A stretch of DNA of 64,000 nt from CAWKOH01 sp963851245 (GTDB lineage: Bacteria > Actinomycetota > Acidimicrobiia > Acidimicrobiales > Palsa-688), in assembly GCA_963851245.1 (NCBI GenBank), contig CAWKOH010000002.1, forward strand, positions 310,001 to 374,000. The letters run 5' to 3'. Below the pieces are notes generated by a model. The model was not told the DNA's origin. It saw only the letters and a program-made list of their open reading frames with translations, and did not search any database. The first letter of the stretch is position 1; every line of letters starts with the position of its first letter. Shown here piece by piece: positions 43,000 to 52,824 of this stretch. A program made the position numbers and the translations under genes.

Positions 43000-44547
43000 G
43001 TGCTGCGTCGAGGTGGCCGCCGCGTCGCCCCCGCTGGGCTCGGTGTCCTGATCGCCGCCGGCCTGATCGCCCAGGCGTGCAGCGGCGGGTCGTCGACCCC
43101 GAGGGCCTCCGGGTCACAGCCGTCCGGGAGCTCGACCACTGTCACCGCCGGCGGTCTCCGGCTCACAGCAGCTCGGCACTTCGACCGCGGTCGTGGCCGC
43201 GCCGTGGGGCGACCGGGGGATCGTGCTCTGGGTCGGATGGCAGGACCTCGAGGGGATGACGGACGCCCAGCTGGCGGCCTGGCACGCCCACGGAGTCACC
43301 GCCATCGTCGGCCAGGTCCAGTACTTGGCCGGGATGGGCGGCTCGGACACTTTCACCGGGGGGACACCGGCGCCCGGGGGCATCCAGGCGGCGCTGACAT
43401 CGTCGCAGATCGGCGAGCGGGCCCGGGCCGCCGGGATCAGCTGTTTCCTCGGGTTCTACTTCACGAACATCAACAACACCCAGACCCCCCTGGCCGAGTG
43501 GTTCGACGACCAGGAGTGGACGTCTTCGGTGCTGCCCGAGATGGAGGGCGTCGCCGCCGCGGCCAGGAAGGTCGGCTTCGCCGGGGTCGGCGATCGACCA
43601 GGAGATCTACCCCGAAGTCGGCGGGGTGCACTCCGCCACGTGGCAGTGGAACTACCCGGGCAACACCCACCCGCAGGCCGCGGTCCGGACCGAGGTCGCC
43701 CTCCGGGGTCGCCAGCTTATGCAGAGCCTGCTCAGCGGCTTCCCCGGGCTGTCGATCATCGCTTACGACACCCTGCTGCCCGACACCTGGGACGCCGAGA
43801 TCCAGGTGGCCGACTATGGCGAGACCGACGCCTACGCCGACTCGGTGCAGATCAACCTGTGGGACGGCATGACGAGCGTCGAAGGGTACGGGCTCCGTCC
43901 TCCTCCTCGACGCCGAGTTCTACAAGGGGTCAGGGGTGGCCGGCACCAGCTGGGACCAGTCCCTCGCCTACGAGGACCGTACGGTGTACGCCTATCTGTC
44001 CAGGAACCTGTCCAACTGGTCCTACGCCGCCACCCACGTGTCCGAAGCCCCGTTCGCCTGGATCAACTCCGACGGGAGCGACGACGCCTTTGGCAGGGCC
44101 CGCTCACCCGCTTATGTGAAGGACCAGCTGGCGTCGTTCCGGCGATGGACCACCGACGGGGTGTTCGGTGTATACAACGCCAACTCACTCGACGAGGCCT
44201 TCTACCGCCCCTACTACCCGGCGATGGACGCGGCCACGGCTCCGGGGGCCGGGCCGGCGGTGAAGCCCTCCCTCGTAGTCAGCCCCGCTCCCCGTCCGGT
44301 GGCAGGTCATGTCGACCTGACCGGCGAGGCCGGCGATCCCGACGCCGTCCGGTCCGTCCTCTGCCAGGCCGGCGGGCAGAGAGTGGTCGGCGCCACAATG
44401 GTGTGGACCCGCACGGCCGATCCTTCGGCCCCCGACGAGGTCCACTGGACCTGCTCCGGGGTGCCGGCGGACGGGCAAGCGGTGAAGGTCGTGGCCACGG
44501 ACGTCCAAGGCGCTTCGACGGTGGTGAGCGTCTCGCCCGGTCGCTGA
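43000..44547 (+). CDS. Exported lipoprotein, TIM-barrel glycosidase-like, multiply frameshifted
   Basis: GTG 43000 gives a basic N-terminus and lipobox LGVLIAAGLIAQAC, so the protein is probably lipidated and outside the membrane. Three shifts (about 43140, 43591 and the GGG at 43890-43892) divide it. Joined, it holds GIVLWVGWQDLEGMTDAQL, GISCFLGFYFTNINN, DQEIYPEVGGVHSATWQW, ADYGETDAYADSVQINLW, WDQSLAYEDRTVYAYLS and a C-terminal beta-rich domain with two Cys (VRSVLCQAGG and HWTCSG). The central part resembles an extracellular TIM-barrel carbohydrate-active enzyme; I cannot name its family. It may trim or anchor exported glycan. Confidence 0.55.
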
Positions 44548-44561
44548 GGACACTGGCCGGC

Positions 44562-45581
44562 TCAGGGTGACGGGCCCGACATCCTGCTTCGCCGCGCGCC
44601 GCGAGCCCGGAGCTTCTGCACCGGAGATCGCAAAGACCGCCTGCGGCGGAAGGCGTCGATCACGGTCCAGCCGCCGGCCCCGCTCAGCATGTGCAGTCCG
44701 GCCGGGAAGGGCCATTCCGGCCGGGGCCACAGCGTGGCGATTGGTAGCTCGTCGAGGCCGGAAGGCCCCAGCGACCGGACCTCGTTGATCATCAGCCCGG
44801 TGCCGTAGCCGTTCCTCCCGTTCTGGGTTGGCCGCAGCACCCGGCCGCCGACCGTCACGAACGGTCCGGCCGATCGGCGGACTCCGCCGGTCGGCGCGGG
44901 CGGCGCCCCGCAGGGGGTCCACGCCGCCAGGGGGTGGTGGCTGCGAAACACGTGCAGGCGTTCCTCCCCGTCAGCGACGGTGGTCCCGACACCCCACCAC
45001 TCCGCAGAGGCCCGGTACAGGGTCAGGTCCGTCAGCCTCGGCAGGCCCGGCAGCGGTCCGACCGGGTACCACGAGGTGGCCGAGACGATTCTATAAGCGA
45101 GCATCCCTCCGGCCGGCGCCCGGTCGGGTACGCAATAGAGACTGCCATCGACCTCGAACACGAAGGGGTAGGCCAGGTGGACGGCCGGGTCGTCGATCGC
45201 GATCCCCAGGTGCTCGATGGTGCCGCCTCGGACGGCTCCCACGCCGATCGTCCCGCGGGCTTCGTTCGGGTCGAATACCTCGTAGGCGACGAGGACCTCG
45301 CCGCCGGCGATGAACAGCACCGGGTCGGCGACGAAGCGGCCCACCCCGGGCCGGTCGAACCAGGTGAGGGGAACGTTCGGTGGGGTGCCGTCGCGGGTCG
45401 CCGCCACCACCCACTCCTCGACGGGGATTCGGGCCAGCCCGACCGCCCACTCGTGGGTGACCGCGCTGCGGACGAGTCGTCGGCAGGCCTTCACGGCGCT
45501 CTGCTTGGCCGTCTCGAGATCTGCCGTGGCGGAACCCCTCAGCGCATCGCCGGCCGTCCCGGGAAGGGAGGACCCGATCAA
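44562..45581 (-). CDS. Beta-propeller protein, GINT1 N-domain/GH43-like
   Basis: About 339 residues from TTG 45581; the first ~40 residues are uncertain and GTG codons further in are alternative starts. The core has blade-like repeats typical of five-bladed propellers: GVGRFVADPVLFIAGGEVLV, YEVFDPNEARGTIGVGAV, IDDPAVHLAYPFVFEVDGS, TSWYPVGPLPGLPRLTDLTLY. This pattern is that of the N-terminal domain of plant glucosamine inositolphosphorylceramide transferases and related bacterial proteins near glycosyltransferases. A sugar-binding or sugar-transfer accessory role is likely; no GT domain is attached. It is divergent from the double GT4 gene. Confidence 0.6.
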   Translation of the reverse strand: MIGSSLPGTAGDALRGSATADLETAKQSAVKACRRLVRSAVTHEWAVGLARIPVEEWVVAATRDGTPPNVPLTWFDRPGVGRFVADPVLFIAGGEVLVAYEVFDPNEARGTIGVGAVRGGTIEHLGIAIDDPAVHLAYPFVFEVDGSLYCVPDRAPAGGMLAYRIVSATSWYPVGPLPGLPRLTDLTLYRASAEWWGVGTTVADGEERLHVFRSHHPLAAWTPCGAPPAPTGGVRRSAGPFVTVGGRVLRPTQNGRNGYGTGLMINEVRSLGPSGLDELPIATLWPRPEWPFPAGLHMLSGAGGWTVIDAFRRRRSLRSPVQKLRARGARRSRMSGPSP

Positions 45582-45619
45582 CGTAACAGCTGGGCGGCGC
45601 GGTCGGCGGCGGCCGCCCG

Positions 45620-45628
45620 CCTAGGGGA
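45620..45628. promoter_or_regulatory. CCTAGGGGA motif in divergent promoter gap
   Basis: One copy of the CCTAGG core in the 170-base gap between the propeller gene (start 45581, minus) and the double GT4 gene (start about 45752, plus). Other copies occur at 34755-34773 and 55001-55071. Function is unproven. Confidence 0.3.
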
Positions 45629-45751
45629 ATGTGCTCCGGGCTGGGTGCAGCCCCGCCGCGTAGCTTCGGCGGAGACGGCGCGGTCGGCGAGGGTCCGGTC
45701 GCGGAACCGGCCCGCCCTGAAAGGTGGCAGCACACTTTGAAGAGTCCGGCG

Positions 45752-48061
45752 ATGGACCGACCGGAACCCGGCCGTGACCGAGCCGGTGGGCGGAGGGTGA
45801 AGGTCCTCGTCGTCTCGGGCATCTACCCGCCAGACATCGGCGGCCCGGCCACACATGCCTTCGATCTGGTCGCCGAGCTCGGCCGGCGCGGCCATCGGGT
45901 GGGGGTGCTGACCCTCCGGGACGAGGCGGTCCCTCCCCACCCGGCGAACGTCACCGCGTTCCCCCGCCGCTGGCCCTGGCCCGTCCGCTACGCAGTTGGG
46001 CTCGTCTGGCTCGTCTCGCACCGAGGCGAGTACGACGTCGTGTACGCCACCGGCACGTCCGCGCTGGCCGTGGTCGGGTCGCGGCTGGCCCGCCGGCCGG
46101 TCGTCCTCAAGGTCCCCGGCGATCCGGCCTGGGAGCGGTCCCGTCGGCGGGGGCTCACGGATCTCGGCTTCGAGGAGTTCCAGCACGCCCCGCCCCGCCG
46201 CCTCCGGGTCCGCCTGATGCGCGCCCTCCGCTCCGGCGCCGTGGAGTGGGCCGACGCCGTCGTCACGCCGAGCCGGGCGCTGGCCACGGCGGTGGGCGGG
46301 TGGGCCGAAGTGGGCGAAATCAGGGTGGTACCCAACGGTGTGCGGCTCCGCCAGACCGGTCGTCCCTTCCCGGTCGAGCGGCCGGCGGCGGGCCCGCTGC
46401 GAGCCGTGTCGGTCGGCCGGCTCGTCGGAGGCAAGGGCGTCGACGTCCTCATAGACGCTGTGGCCGCGGTGGACGGCGTGAAGCTCGATGTCGTCGGGAG
46501 CGGTCCCGAGCTGGACGCCCTGCGCCGGCGGGCCGCCCGCAACGGGGTCGCCGACCGGGTCCGCTTCAGCGGGCCGCTCGCCCACGACCTCGTTCTCGAG
46601 CGACTGGCCGAGTCGGACGTGTTCGTCAGCGCCAGCAGCTACGAGGGTCTGCCTCACACCCACCTCGAGGCTCTGGCCGCGGGCCTGCCGGTGGTCGCCG
46701 CCGACCGGGGGGGCACGAGGGAGGTGATCACCCACGGGGTCGACGGCTGGCTGCTCGACGCCGTCGACGCAGACGCGTTCGCCACCGCCCTCGGCTCGCT
46801 GCGCGACGACCGGTCTGCGCTTGCCGCGCTCGCGGAGGGGGCCCGGCGGGCAGCCTCCTCCTGGAGCTTCGACCGCTGCGCCGACCAGATCGAGGACCTG
46901 CTCGAGGCCGTCTGTCGTCGCCCCCGTCCGCGCGCCGTCTTCGTCGCCAAGTCAACACCGCCGGACCTCGCTGACGGGGATTTCCAGCTCAAGCTGGCCG
47001 CCCACCGTCCCTGGCTGGACACCACGCTGGTCTCCGCCGGCCGCCCCGCTCTCGCCCGGGGCGAAGGGGTGTTGAGCATCTCCGTGCCCGGCGCCGGGCC
47101 GAAGCCGCTCGGCAGCGCCCTCTTCTACGGCCTCGGGCCTCTGGTCGCCACGCTGCTCGCGGCCAGGCGGCGCCCTTCAGTGGTGGTTTGCAAGAGCCCC
47201 TACGAAGCGTTCTTCGCCATCGTCGCCTCGCGTGCCTTGCCGCGCCGGGTTCGACCGCCCGTACAGGTCGAGCTGCACGGGGAGTGGACCACGGCCAGCC
47301 GCCTGTACGGAACGGGCCTGCGCCGGCTGGTGAGCCCCCTCGCCGACCGGGCTGCGGTCTGGTCCGTGCGCCGGGCCGACCGGATCAGGACGGTAAGCCA
47401 GTTCCTGGCCGACACGGCCCGAGGCGCGGGGAGCCGCGCCCCGATCGACATCCACATCACCTACAGCAACTTCACGGCGTTCCTCGGAGGCCCGCCCGAA
47501 CCAATTCCGTGCGATCCCGTCGTGCTCTCCGCGCCCGGCGTCCTCGAGCCGTACAAGGGCGTGGACGTCCTGATCGCGGCGTGGCCGCGGGTCCTCGCCG
47601 CCGTCCCGGACGCCCGGCTCCGGATCGTCGGATCTGGCCCCCAGGCCCCGGCGCTGCGCCAGCAGGCCGAGCGGCTCGGCGTCACCGGCAGCGTGCTCTT
47701 CGGACCTCGGGTCAGCCGGACCGAGCTTCGGGACCTCATCGACGCCAGCCGATGCGTAGCTGTGCCGTCCCGATCGGAGGGCCTGTGCCGGCTGGTGCTC
47801 GAGGTGATGGCCCGGGCCCGACCGGTCGTGGCCACCAGGCAAGGCGCCATGGCCGAGCTCGTCTCTGACGGGGAGACCGGATGGCTGGTGCCCGTCGGCG
47901 ACCCCGAGGCGCTGGCCGCCCGGCTGATCGCCACCCTGACCGATACCGACACCGCGGCCCGCATGGGGCAAGCCGCCCGGCAGAGGGCCGAGGCGCGCAA
48001 CCCCTCGGACGAGTACCGGGAGGGCATCGCCCGGCTGGCCCGCTGGACCCTGTCGGCGTGA
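45752..48061 (+). CDS. Double GT4-family glycosyltransferase (two GT-B enzymes fused)
   Basis: 769 residues from ATG 45752; GTG 45797, directly before KVLVVSGIYPPDIGGPATHA, is a likely alternative. Domain one (to about residue 390) has RAVSVGRLVGGKGVDVLIDA, the glycan-binding loop SASSYEGLPHTHLEALAAG and RGGTREVI. Domain two (about 395-765) has PPVQVELHGEW, VLEPYKGVDVLIAAWPRVL and VPSRSEGLCRLVLEVMARA. Both keep the Glu-x7-Glu type retaining GT4 motif. One polypeptide thus likely adds two sugars in sequence. It is linked by GTGA to the WbsX-like gene downstream. Confidence 0.87.
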   Translation: MDRPEPGRDRAGGRRVKVLVVSGIYPPDIGGPATHAFDLVAELGRRGHRVGVLTLRDEAVPPHPANVTAFPRRWPWPVRYAVGLVWLVSHRGEYDVVYATGTSALAVVGSRLARRPVVLKVPGDPAWERSRRRGLTDLGFEEFQHAPPRRLRVRLMRALRSGAVEWADAVVTPSRALATAVGGWAEVGEIRVVPNGVRLRQTGRPFPVERPAAGPLRAVSVGRLVGGKGVDVLIDAVAAVDGVKLDVVGSGPELDALRRRAARNGVADRVRFSGPLAHDLVLERLAESDVFVSASSYEGLPHTHLEALAAGLPVVAADRGGTREVITHGVDGWLLDAVDADAFATALGSLRDDRSALAALAEGARRAASSWSFDRCADQIEDLLEAVCRRPRPRAVFVAKSTPPDLADGDFQLKLAAHRPWLDTTLVSAGRPALARGEGVLSISVPGAGPKPLGSALFYGLGPLVATLLAARRRPSVVVCKSPYEAFFAIVASRALPRRVRPPVQVELHGEWTTASRLYGTGLRRLVSPLADRAAVWSVRRADRIRTVSQFLADTARGAGSRAPIDIHITYSNFTAFLGGPPEPIPCDPVVLSAPGVLEPYKGVDVLIAAWPRVLAAVPDARLRIVGSGPQAPALRQQAERLGVTGSVLFGPRVSRTELRDLIDASRCVAVPSRSEGLCRLVLEVMARARPVVATRQGAMAELVSDGETGWLVPVGDPEALAARLIATLTDTDTAARMGQAARQRAEARNPSDEYREGIARLARWTLSA

Positions 48062-49257
48062 CCAGTCCGCCAGACCCGATCCCGGCAGACCGGATCCCGC
48101 CCGACCTGGTCCCGGCACAGGAGCCGGGAGCTCCACTCCGCTCCGTGGCGTTCTACCTCCCGCAGTTCCATCCGATTCCGGAGAACGACGAATGGTGGGG
48201 GCCGGGGTTTACCGAGTGGGTCAACGTGGTGCAGGCCCGGCCGAGTTTCCGGGGCCACGGCCAGCCCCACAGGCCGGCCGACCTCGGCTATTACGACCTT
48301 CGCGTGTCGGAGGTACGCGCCGCCCAGGCGGACCTGGCCCGCTCCTACGGGATCGACGCCTTCTGCTACTACCACTATTGGTTCGAAGGTCGCCCGCTGC
48401 TCGAGAGGCCCTTCGACGAGGTCCTTGCCTCCGGCGAGCCGGATTTTCCGTTCTGCCTGGCCTGGGCCAACGAAAGCTGGACGAGGGTGTGGGACGGTGG
48501 CGAGTCGCAGGTGTTGATGAGCCAGACCTACTCGGTGGAGGACGACCGGTGCCACTTGCGGGCCCTCGCCCCGGCGTTCGACGACCGCCGCTATCTGCGG
48601 ATCGGAGGACGTCCGGTCTTCCTCGTGTACCGACCCGGGCGGCTTCCCGACGCCCGTCGGACGACCGACGTCTGGAGGCGCGAAGCGGAGCGGCTCGGCC
48701 TCGGGGAGCTCTACCTGTGCGGCGTCGAGGCCTTCGAGAAGGAGGCCCGGCCGCCCGGGGACTGGGGCTTCGACGCCGCGGTCCAATTCGCGCCGCAGAT
48801 CTCGCTGCTCGGGTCCCGGGTCGGCGAGCCGGGCCGGGGCGCTCGGGCCGTCCGGCGGGCGTTGCACCCGCGTAGCCCCTATCGGCTCAACCAGGTCTAC
48901 CGCTACGACCGGGCCGTCGAGGGCCACCTGGGGGCAGCGACGCCCGACTACAAGCGGTTCCCTTGCGTCACTCCTGGATGGGACAATTCGTCGCGACGGC
49001 GAGGGGGCGGCGCCCGGGTACTCGTCGGTTCGACGCCCGGGGCCTACGAGCGCTGGGTCCGCACCGTCGCCGAGCGGTTCGCGCCGTACTCCCCGGAGGA
49101 GAATCTCCTGTTCGTCAACGCCTGGAACGAGTGGGCCGAGGGGAACCACCTCGAGCCGTGCCAGCGCTGGGGCCGGTCGTACCTGGAGGCCCACGCTCGG
49201 GGGTTGGCCTCAGCCCGTGGAGCCGCCGACGGGCTCGTCCGGGCCGTCGGGGGTTGA
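48058..49257 (+). CDS. WbsX-like glycan-processing protein
   Basis: 399 residues from GTG 48058, overlapping the upstream stop by 4 bases. After a Pro-rich ~30-residue start: SVAFYLPQFHPIPENDEWWG, FTEWVNVVQARPSFRGHGQP, DAFCYYHYWFEGRPLLERP, CLAWANESWTRVWDG, and near the end NAWNEWAEGNHLEPCQRWG. It is a full-length paralogue of the frameshifted protein at 41720-42908, so the locus encodes two family members, probably for different linkages or chain positions. Family chemistry is not firmly established. Confidence 0.85.
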   Translation: MTSPPDPIPADRIPPDLVPAQEPGAPLRSVAFYLPQFHPIPENDEWWGPGFTEWVNVVQARPSFRGHGQPHRPADLGYYDLRVSEVRAAQADLARSYGIDAFCYYHYWFEGRPLLERPFDEVLASGEPDFPFCLAWANESWTRVWDGGESQVLMSQTYSVEDDRCHLRALAPAFDDRRYLRIGGRPVFLVYRPGRLPDARRTTDVWRREAERLGLGELYLCGVEAFEKEARPPGDWGFDAAVQFAPQISLLGSRVGEPGRGARAVRRALHPRSPYRLNQVYRYDRAVEGHLGAATPDYKRFPCVTPGWDNSSRRRGGGARVLVGSTPGAYERWVRTVAERFAPYSPEENLLFVNAWNEWAEGNHLEPCQRWGRSYLEAHARGLASARGAADGLVRAVGG

Positions 49258-49260
49258 GCC

Positions 49261-50004
49261 TTGAGGTCGACCCTCTCGTTCCACGCCGAGCGGCTCGAGG
49301 ACGACGCGGTGTGGAACCGTGTGCGAGAGGTGCTCGACCTGGTCGGCTCCCGCGGTGGCCGGGTCACGCTGTTCGTCGAGCCGCTGAGCGCCCGGCTGAA
49401 GGGCTTCGCCCTGGAGGAGCGGCTCGAGTGGGCGGCCTCGGGCGGCCACGAGATCGCTCTGCACACGCACTTCTACCAGCTGCTCGGGCCACCAGGCGCC
49501 TCGACCGGGTTCCGCAAAGGCGCTCAGCCGACCGACGAGGACGTGACGCGCTGCCTGGATGAGGGGCTGGCCTATCTCGACTGTCGCGGGTTCCGGCCCC
49601 GCGGCTTCGTGTCCGGGGCGTGGGCCATCGCTCCCCGAGCCTTCAACTGGCTGGCGGAGCACGACTTCGTCTACGACTGCAGCTTCCGGACGTTCCCGCT
49701 CAAGTACCACAACCCGGGTGCCCGGGCGGGAGACGACGCCTCGTCGCCCTCACGGATCGGCGGGCTCCTCGAGCTGCCGACCACCGGATCCGCAGCGGTC
49801 GCCCTGGCCGCCTCTCTCGTACCCTGGGCCCACGACTCGCGGGTGCGCGATCCGACCCCTTACCGGCACGTGTACCTGCACGACTACGACCTGATGCGGC
49901 CCCGCTGGTGGGCGGCGCTGCACGCCTACGTGCGGATGCCGGCGACGAGGGGGCTGATCACCGCCCTCGAGCTGGCCGAGGACGTCTCTGCCGCTATGCG
50001 CTGA
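49261..50004 (+). CDS. Polysaccharide deacetylase-like protein
   Basis: 247 residues from TTG 49261, three bases after the WbsX-like stop. The NodB-like barrel is recognisable: RSTLSFHAERLEDD at the start, GRVTLFVEPLSARL, ASGGHEIALHTHFYQLLG (the metal-binding His-x-His loop) and RGFVSGAWAIAPRAFNWL. The canonical TFDDG motif is replaced by TLSFHAE, so the metal site is unusual and activity is uncertain. It may deacetylate a GlcNAc-like residue or act on another substrate. It ends 11 bases into the C-terminus of the convergent capsule-synthesis gene. Confidence 0.7.
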   Translation: MRSTLSFHAERLEDDAVWNRVREVLDLVGSRGGRVTLFVEPLSARLKGFALEERLEWAASGGHEIALHTHFYQLLGPPGASTGFRKGAQPTDEDVTRCLDEGLAYLDCRGFRPRGFVSGAWAIAPRAFNWLAEHDFVYDCSFRTFPLKYHNPGARAGDDASSPSRIGGLLELPTTGSAAVALAASLVPWAHDSRVRDPTPYRHVYLHDYDLMRPRWWAALHAYVRMPATRGLITALELAEDVSAAMR

Positions 50005-51583
50005 CGCCTCCGGCCCGGTCCTGGAGGCGACGGTGGCGCAGCATCGATAGCGGCAGCCCGCTATCGATCGCCTCGAGGATGCTCGTTACCTCCGGGTCGG
50101 AGAACAGCTGGTCGGGTGGAGTCCGGCACCAGACCCAGAAGTCGTCCGGGTGGGGCGTGAAGTCGGTCGTCTGCCGGTTGGCCACGGCGTTGAGGTAGTA
50201 GCACAGCCAGGCCTTCTCCGTTTGGTCCTCCAGCCGCGGCAGGTGTCCCGCCAGCCCGCGGTCGACTAGCTCGAAGTACTCGTCCCTGGATCTGGCCGAC
50301 CACACGAAGCCCAGGTCGGCGTAGTAGCACGCCCCGGACACCAGGACCGGCTTTCCCAGGGCCGCCGCCTCGATGCCGATGTTGGACACGTAGGGAAGCA
50401 CCAGCCGGGCCGCCCCCAGCAGGTCGTAAGAGCTGACCGGATCGGAGGCGGCGACGAACCGGCAGCGGGGCTCTTCCCCGAAGTGGTCCGCCAGGAGTCC
50501 GGGTACGTCGACCTGGCTGCGCTGGCCCTCCCTGCGTTCCGACGGGTGCTGGCGGACGATCACCGGAAGGCGTGAATGCGCCAGGACGACCCCGATGGTC
50601 GAGATCAGCCACTCCGCAGTGTTCCGGAAGTGCACGTGCCGGCCCAGCGCGGCCGTGTCCCACTCCACATTGAGCGGTATCAGGACGCTCGGCTCGTGCC
50701 CGCCCGGGTCCCCTTCCGCCGCTACCACCTGGAATCCGTAGGAGTCGCGCCCGCGGGTCCGGTCGGCGAACTCGGCCCGGGCGGCGGCGATGGCGCCGGC
50801 ACGCGTCCGCGGCCCGGCGTCCCAAAGGGGGCGGAAGGCCGCCGGCAAATCGGCGTTCTGAGCGGCCACGCCGTCCACGCAAATCTGGGCGATCCTACGG
50901 TCGGTGTCGAAGGTGGCGACGCGGCATCCCTGGGCCGCGCCCTCGTGCAGGAACAAGCCGCTGGTGCCATAAACCCCCCCGGGGACCACCAGCAGGTCGA
51001 AGTCGGCGGCCGCTACCGCGCCGCGGACCATCGGGAGGGCCCTCTCCAGCGAGCGCGCGATCCGCTCCACCACCCGGCGCTCCCCCTCCGTCGGGGTGGC
51101 GCCGCGGAGGATCCATGTCACGTTCTGGTCGGTGAGGCTGTCGATGAGCTCCCGGTCGCCGTGCCGGGGGGACGCCGGGGGCTGACCGGAGAGCCGCACC
51201 ACCGGTAGAAATCGCTCGACCCGGGCGAGCACCCGGTCCAGGGCCCTCTCCTGCTCGTCGAGATGCTTGTCCGGGAACCCGCTGTCGTCGCGCAGGAGAG
51301 TGACCGGGCGGCCCCGTCCGGCCAGGCCCACTGCCAGCATGATCGAATACCACGGGACCGCGGTGCTGACCCACGGCGTCACCACCACCCCCACCCGGCC
51401 CGAAGCGGGGTCCGGGGCATCGACGACGGCGCGGATGCCCGGCTGCTCAATGTACCGGGCGAATTCCCGGGCCGTCCGGCCGAACGACCGCTCGTAGTGC
51501 TCGAGGCTGTACCGGCGCGGGGGCAGCGGTCGCAGGACGCTTGAGCGGTAGGCGCGCTTCGGTCGCGGCGGACGGGGTGTCAC
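49994..51583 (-). CDS. Capsule polysaccharide biosynthesis/glycosyltransferase-like protein
   Basis: 529 residues from GTG 51583, in a GTGA overlap with the GT4 gene upstream. It has two Rossmann-like halves: VGVVVTPWVSTAVPWYSIML and FDLLVVPGGVYGTSGLFL in the first, then LPVIVRQHPSERREGQRS (QHP motif), SDPVSSYDLLGAARLVLPYVSNIGIEAAALGKPVLV in the second. That second block matches KpsS/KpsC-type capsule synthesis and CDP-glycerol transferase-like proteins. Likely a retaining or inverting GT-B enzyme that builds or primes the glycan. The acceptor is not visible. Confidence 0.72.
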   Translation of the reverse strand: MTPRPPRPKRAYRSSVLRPLPPRRYSLEHYERSFGRTAREFARYIEQPGIRAVVDAPDPASGRVGVVVTPWVSTAVPWYSIMLAVGLAGRGRPVTLLRDDSGFPDKHLDEQERALDRVLARVERFLPVVRLSGQPPASPRHGDRELIDSLTDQNVTWILRGATPTEGERRVVERIARSLERALPMVRGAVAAADFDLLVVPGGVYGTSGLFLHEGAAQGCRVATFDTDRRIAQICVDGVAAQNADLPAAFRPLWDAGPRTRAGAIAAARAEFADRTRGRDSYGFQVVAAEGDPGGHEPSVLIPLNVEWDTAALGRHVHFRNTAEWLISTIGVVLAHSRLPVIVRQHPSERREGQRSQVDVPGLLADHFGEEPRCRFVAASDPVSSYDLLGAARLVLPYVSNIGIEAAALGKPVLVSGACYYADLGFVWSARSRDEYFELVDRGLAGHLPRLEDQTEKAWLCYYLNAVANRQTTDFTPHPDDFWVWCRTPPDQLFSDPEVTSILEAIDSGLPLSMLRHRRLQDRAGGVSA

Positions 51584-52795
51584 CTGGACTCCACGTGGCG
51601 GTCGAGCAGAGACCCGATCCGGGACCCGACCAGCTCGAGGTCGCACCGCTCGTGCACCTTCTGGGCGGCTCGGCGACCCAGGCTAGCCCGGAGGGCCTCC
51701 GAACCGGCGAGGGCCAACAGGGCCCCGGCGGCCGCCTGGAGATCGAGGTAGGGGACCACGCACCCGGCGTCGTCCTGGACGAACTCGGGCATGCCCCCCG
51801 CACCGTCGAAGCAGACCGTTGGCACCGAGAGCCGGGCCGATTCCAGGCAGACCAACGGGAACGGGTCCTCGCGGGAGGTCAGCAGGAAGGCGTCGAATGC
51901 GCTGTGGTACGGCCAGGCGTCGGTTTGTCTTCCCACGAACGTGACCTGGCCCGACAGGCCCGCCCGCTCGACGTCGCGGCGGAGGAGCGCTATCGGCTTC
52001 GGGTCGCCACCGACCCAGAGGAAGTGGATCGGGCGCTCCGAGCTCCTGATCGCCAGGGCTCGGGCCGTGGCGACGAAGAGGTCGGGACCCTTCCTCCAGT
52101 CCGTGGTGCCGGAGCCGCCCACTACGAAGGCGTCATCCCCCAGCCCGAGCTCGCTCCTCACGCGGATGCGGGCCTCGCCCACGTCGAAGCCCACGGCGGG
52201 CACGCCCGGCGGGATAACCACGATCCGGTCCGGCTCGACGCTGCGGTTGACGACCAGGCTGACCCGCACCGCCTCGGACACGGCTATAAAGCAGTCGACC
52301 TCGTCGCGGATCCGGCCGAAGCGACTCCCGGTGATGGCCGCCCCCATGGACAGCTCGAGGTCGTGGACGTGGCACACCAGGGGGCAGCGTGCTCAGCGCG
52401 GCCACCTCGGCGGCCAGGCTGAGGGCCGCGACGCTGTTGGCGAAGACCAGGTCGACGTGACCACTGGCCAGGTCCAGTAGCTGGGAGGGGGCCCGGCGGG
52501 CGGCGGCGGTCGTCGCTGCGGCCAGCCGGGGGTGTAGTCCAGCGAGAGCCCGGGGCAGCACGCGGGTCGGCACGACGCGTCCGTAGTCGGCCAGCAAGTC
52601 TCCCCCGGCCAGGAGCAGGAGGTCGATCTCGCGGTCGAGGTGGGCCGTCATCCACCGCAGCACGTAGAGGAGTTCGACCTGGGCGCCCGCCCGGTAGGCG
52701 TCGTGGCCGATCACCAGGATCCGTCCCTTCGCCCCGACCCCGCTGTCGTGCCGGTGAAGGCCGCTGTGGCCGGGCGCCGGATGGCGATCAGGCAC
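51580..52795 (-). CDS. GT4-family glycosyltransferase (frameshifted)
   Basis: GTG 52795 begins a frame with GRILVIGHDAYRAGAQVELL, LDLASGHVDLVFANSVAAL, which breaks at the G5 run 52380-52384. Dropping one base joins it to CHVHDLELSMGAAITGSRF and the GT4 C-domain GSGTTDWRKGPDLFVATARA, LTSREDPFPLVCLESARLS and GGMPEFV, ending TGA 51580. Joined length is ~405 residues. It is the third of four minus-strand genes (GT4, Wzm, GT4, capsule-type). The downstream part alone would read as a 265-residue protein from ATG 52377. Confidence 0.75.
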
Positions 52796-52824
52796 CGCTG
52801 AGCGCGGCCCCACCGTTGGCCGCC

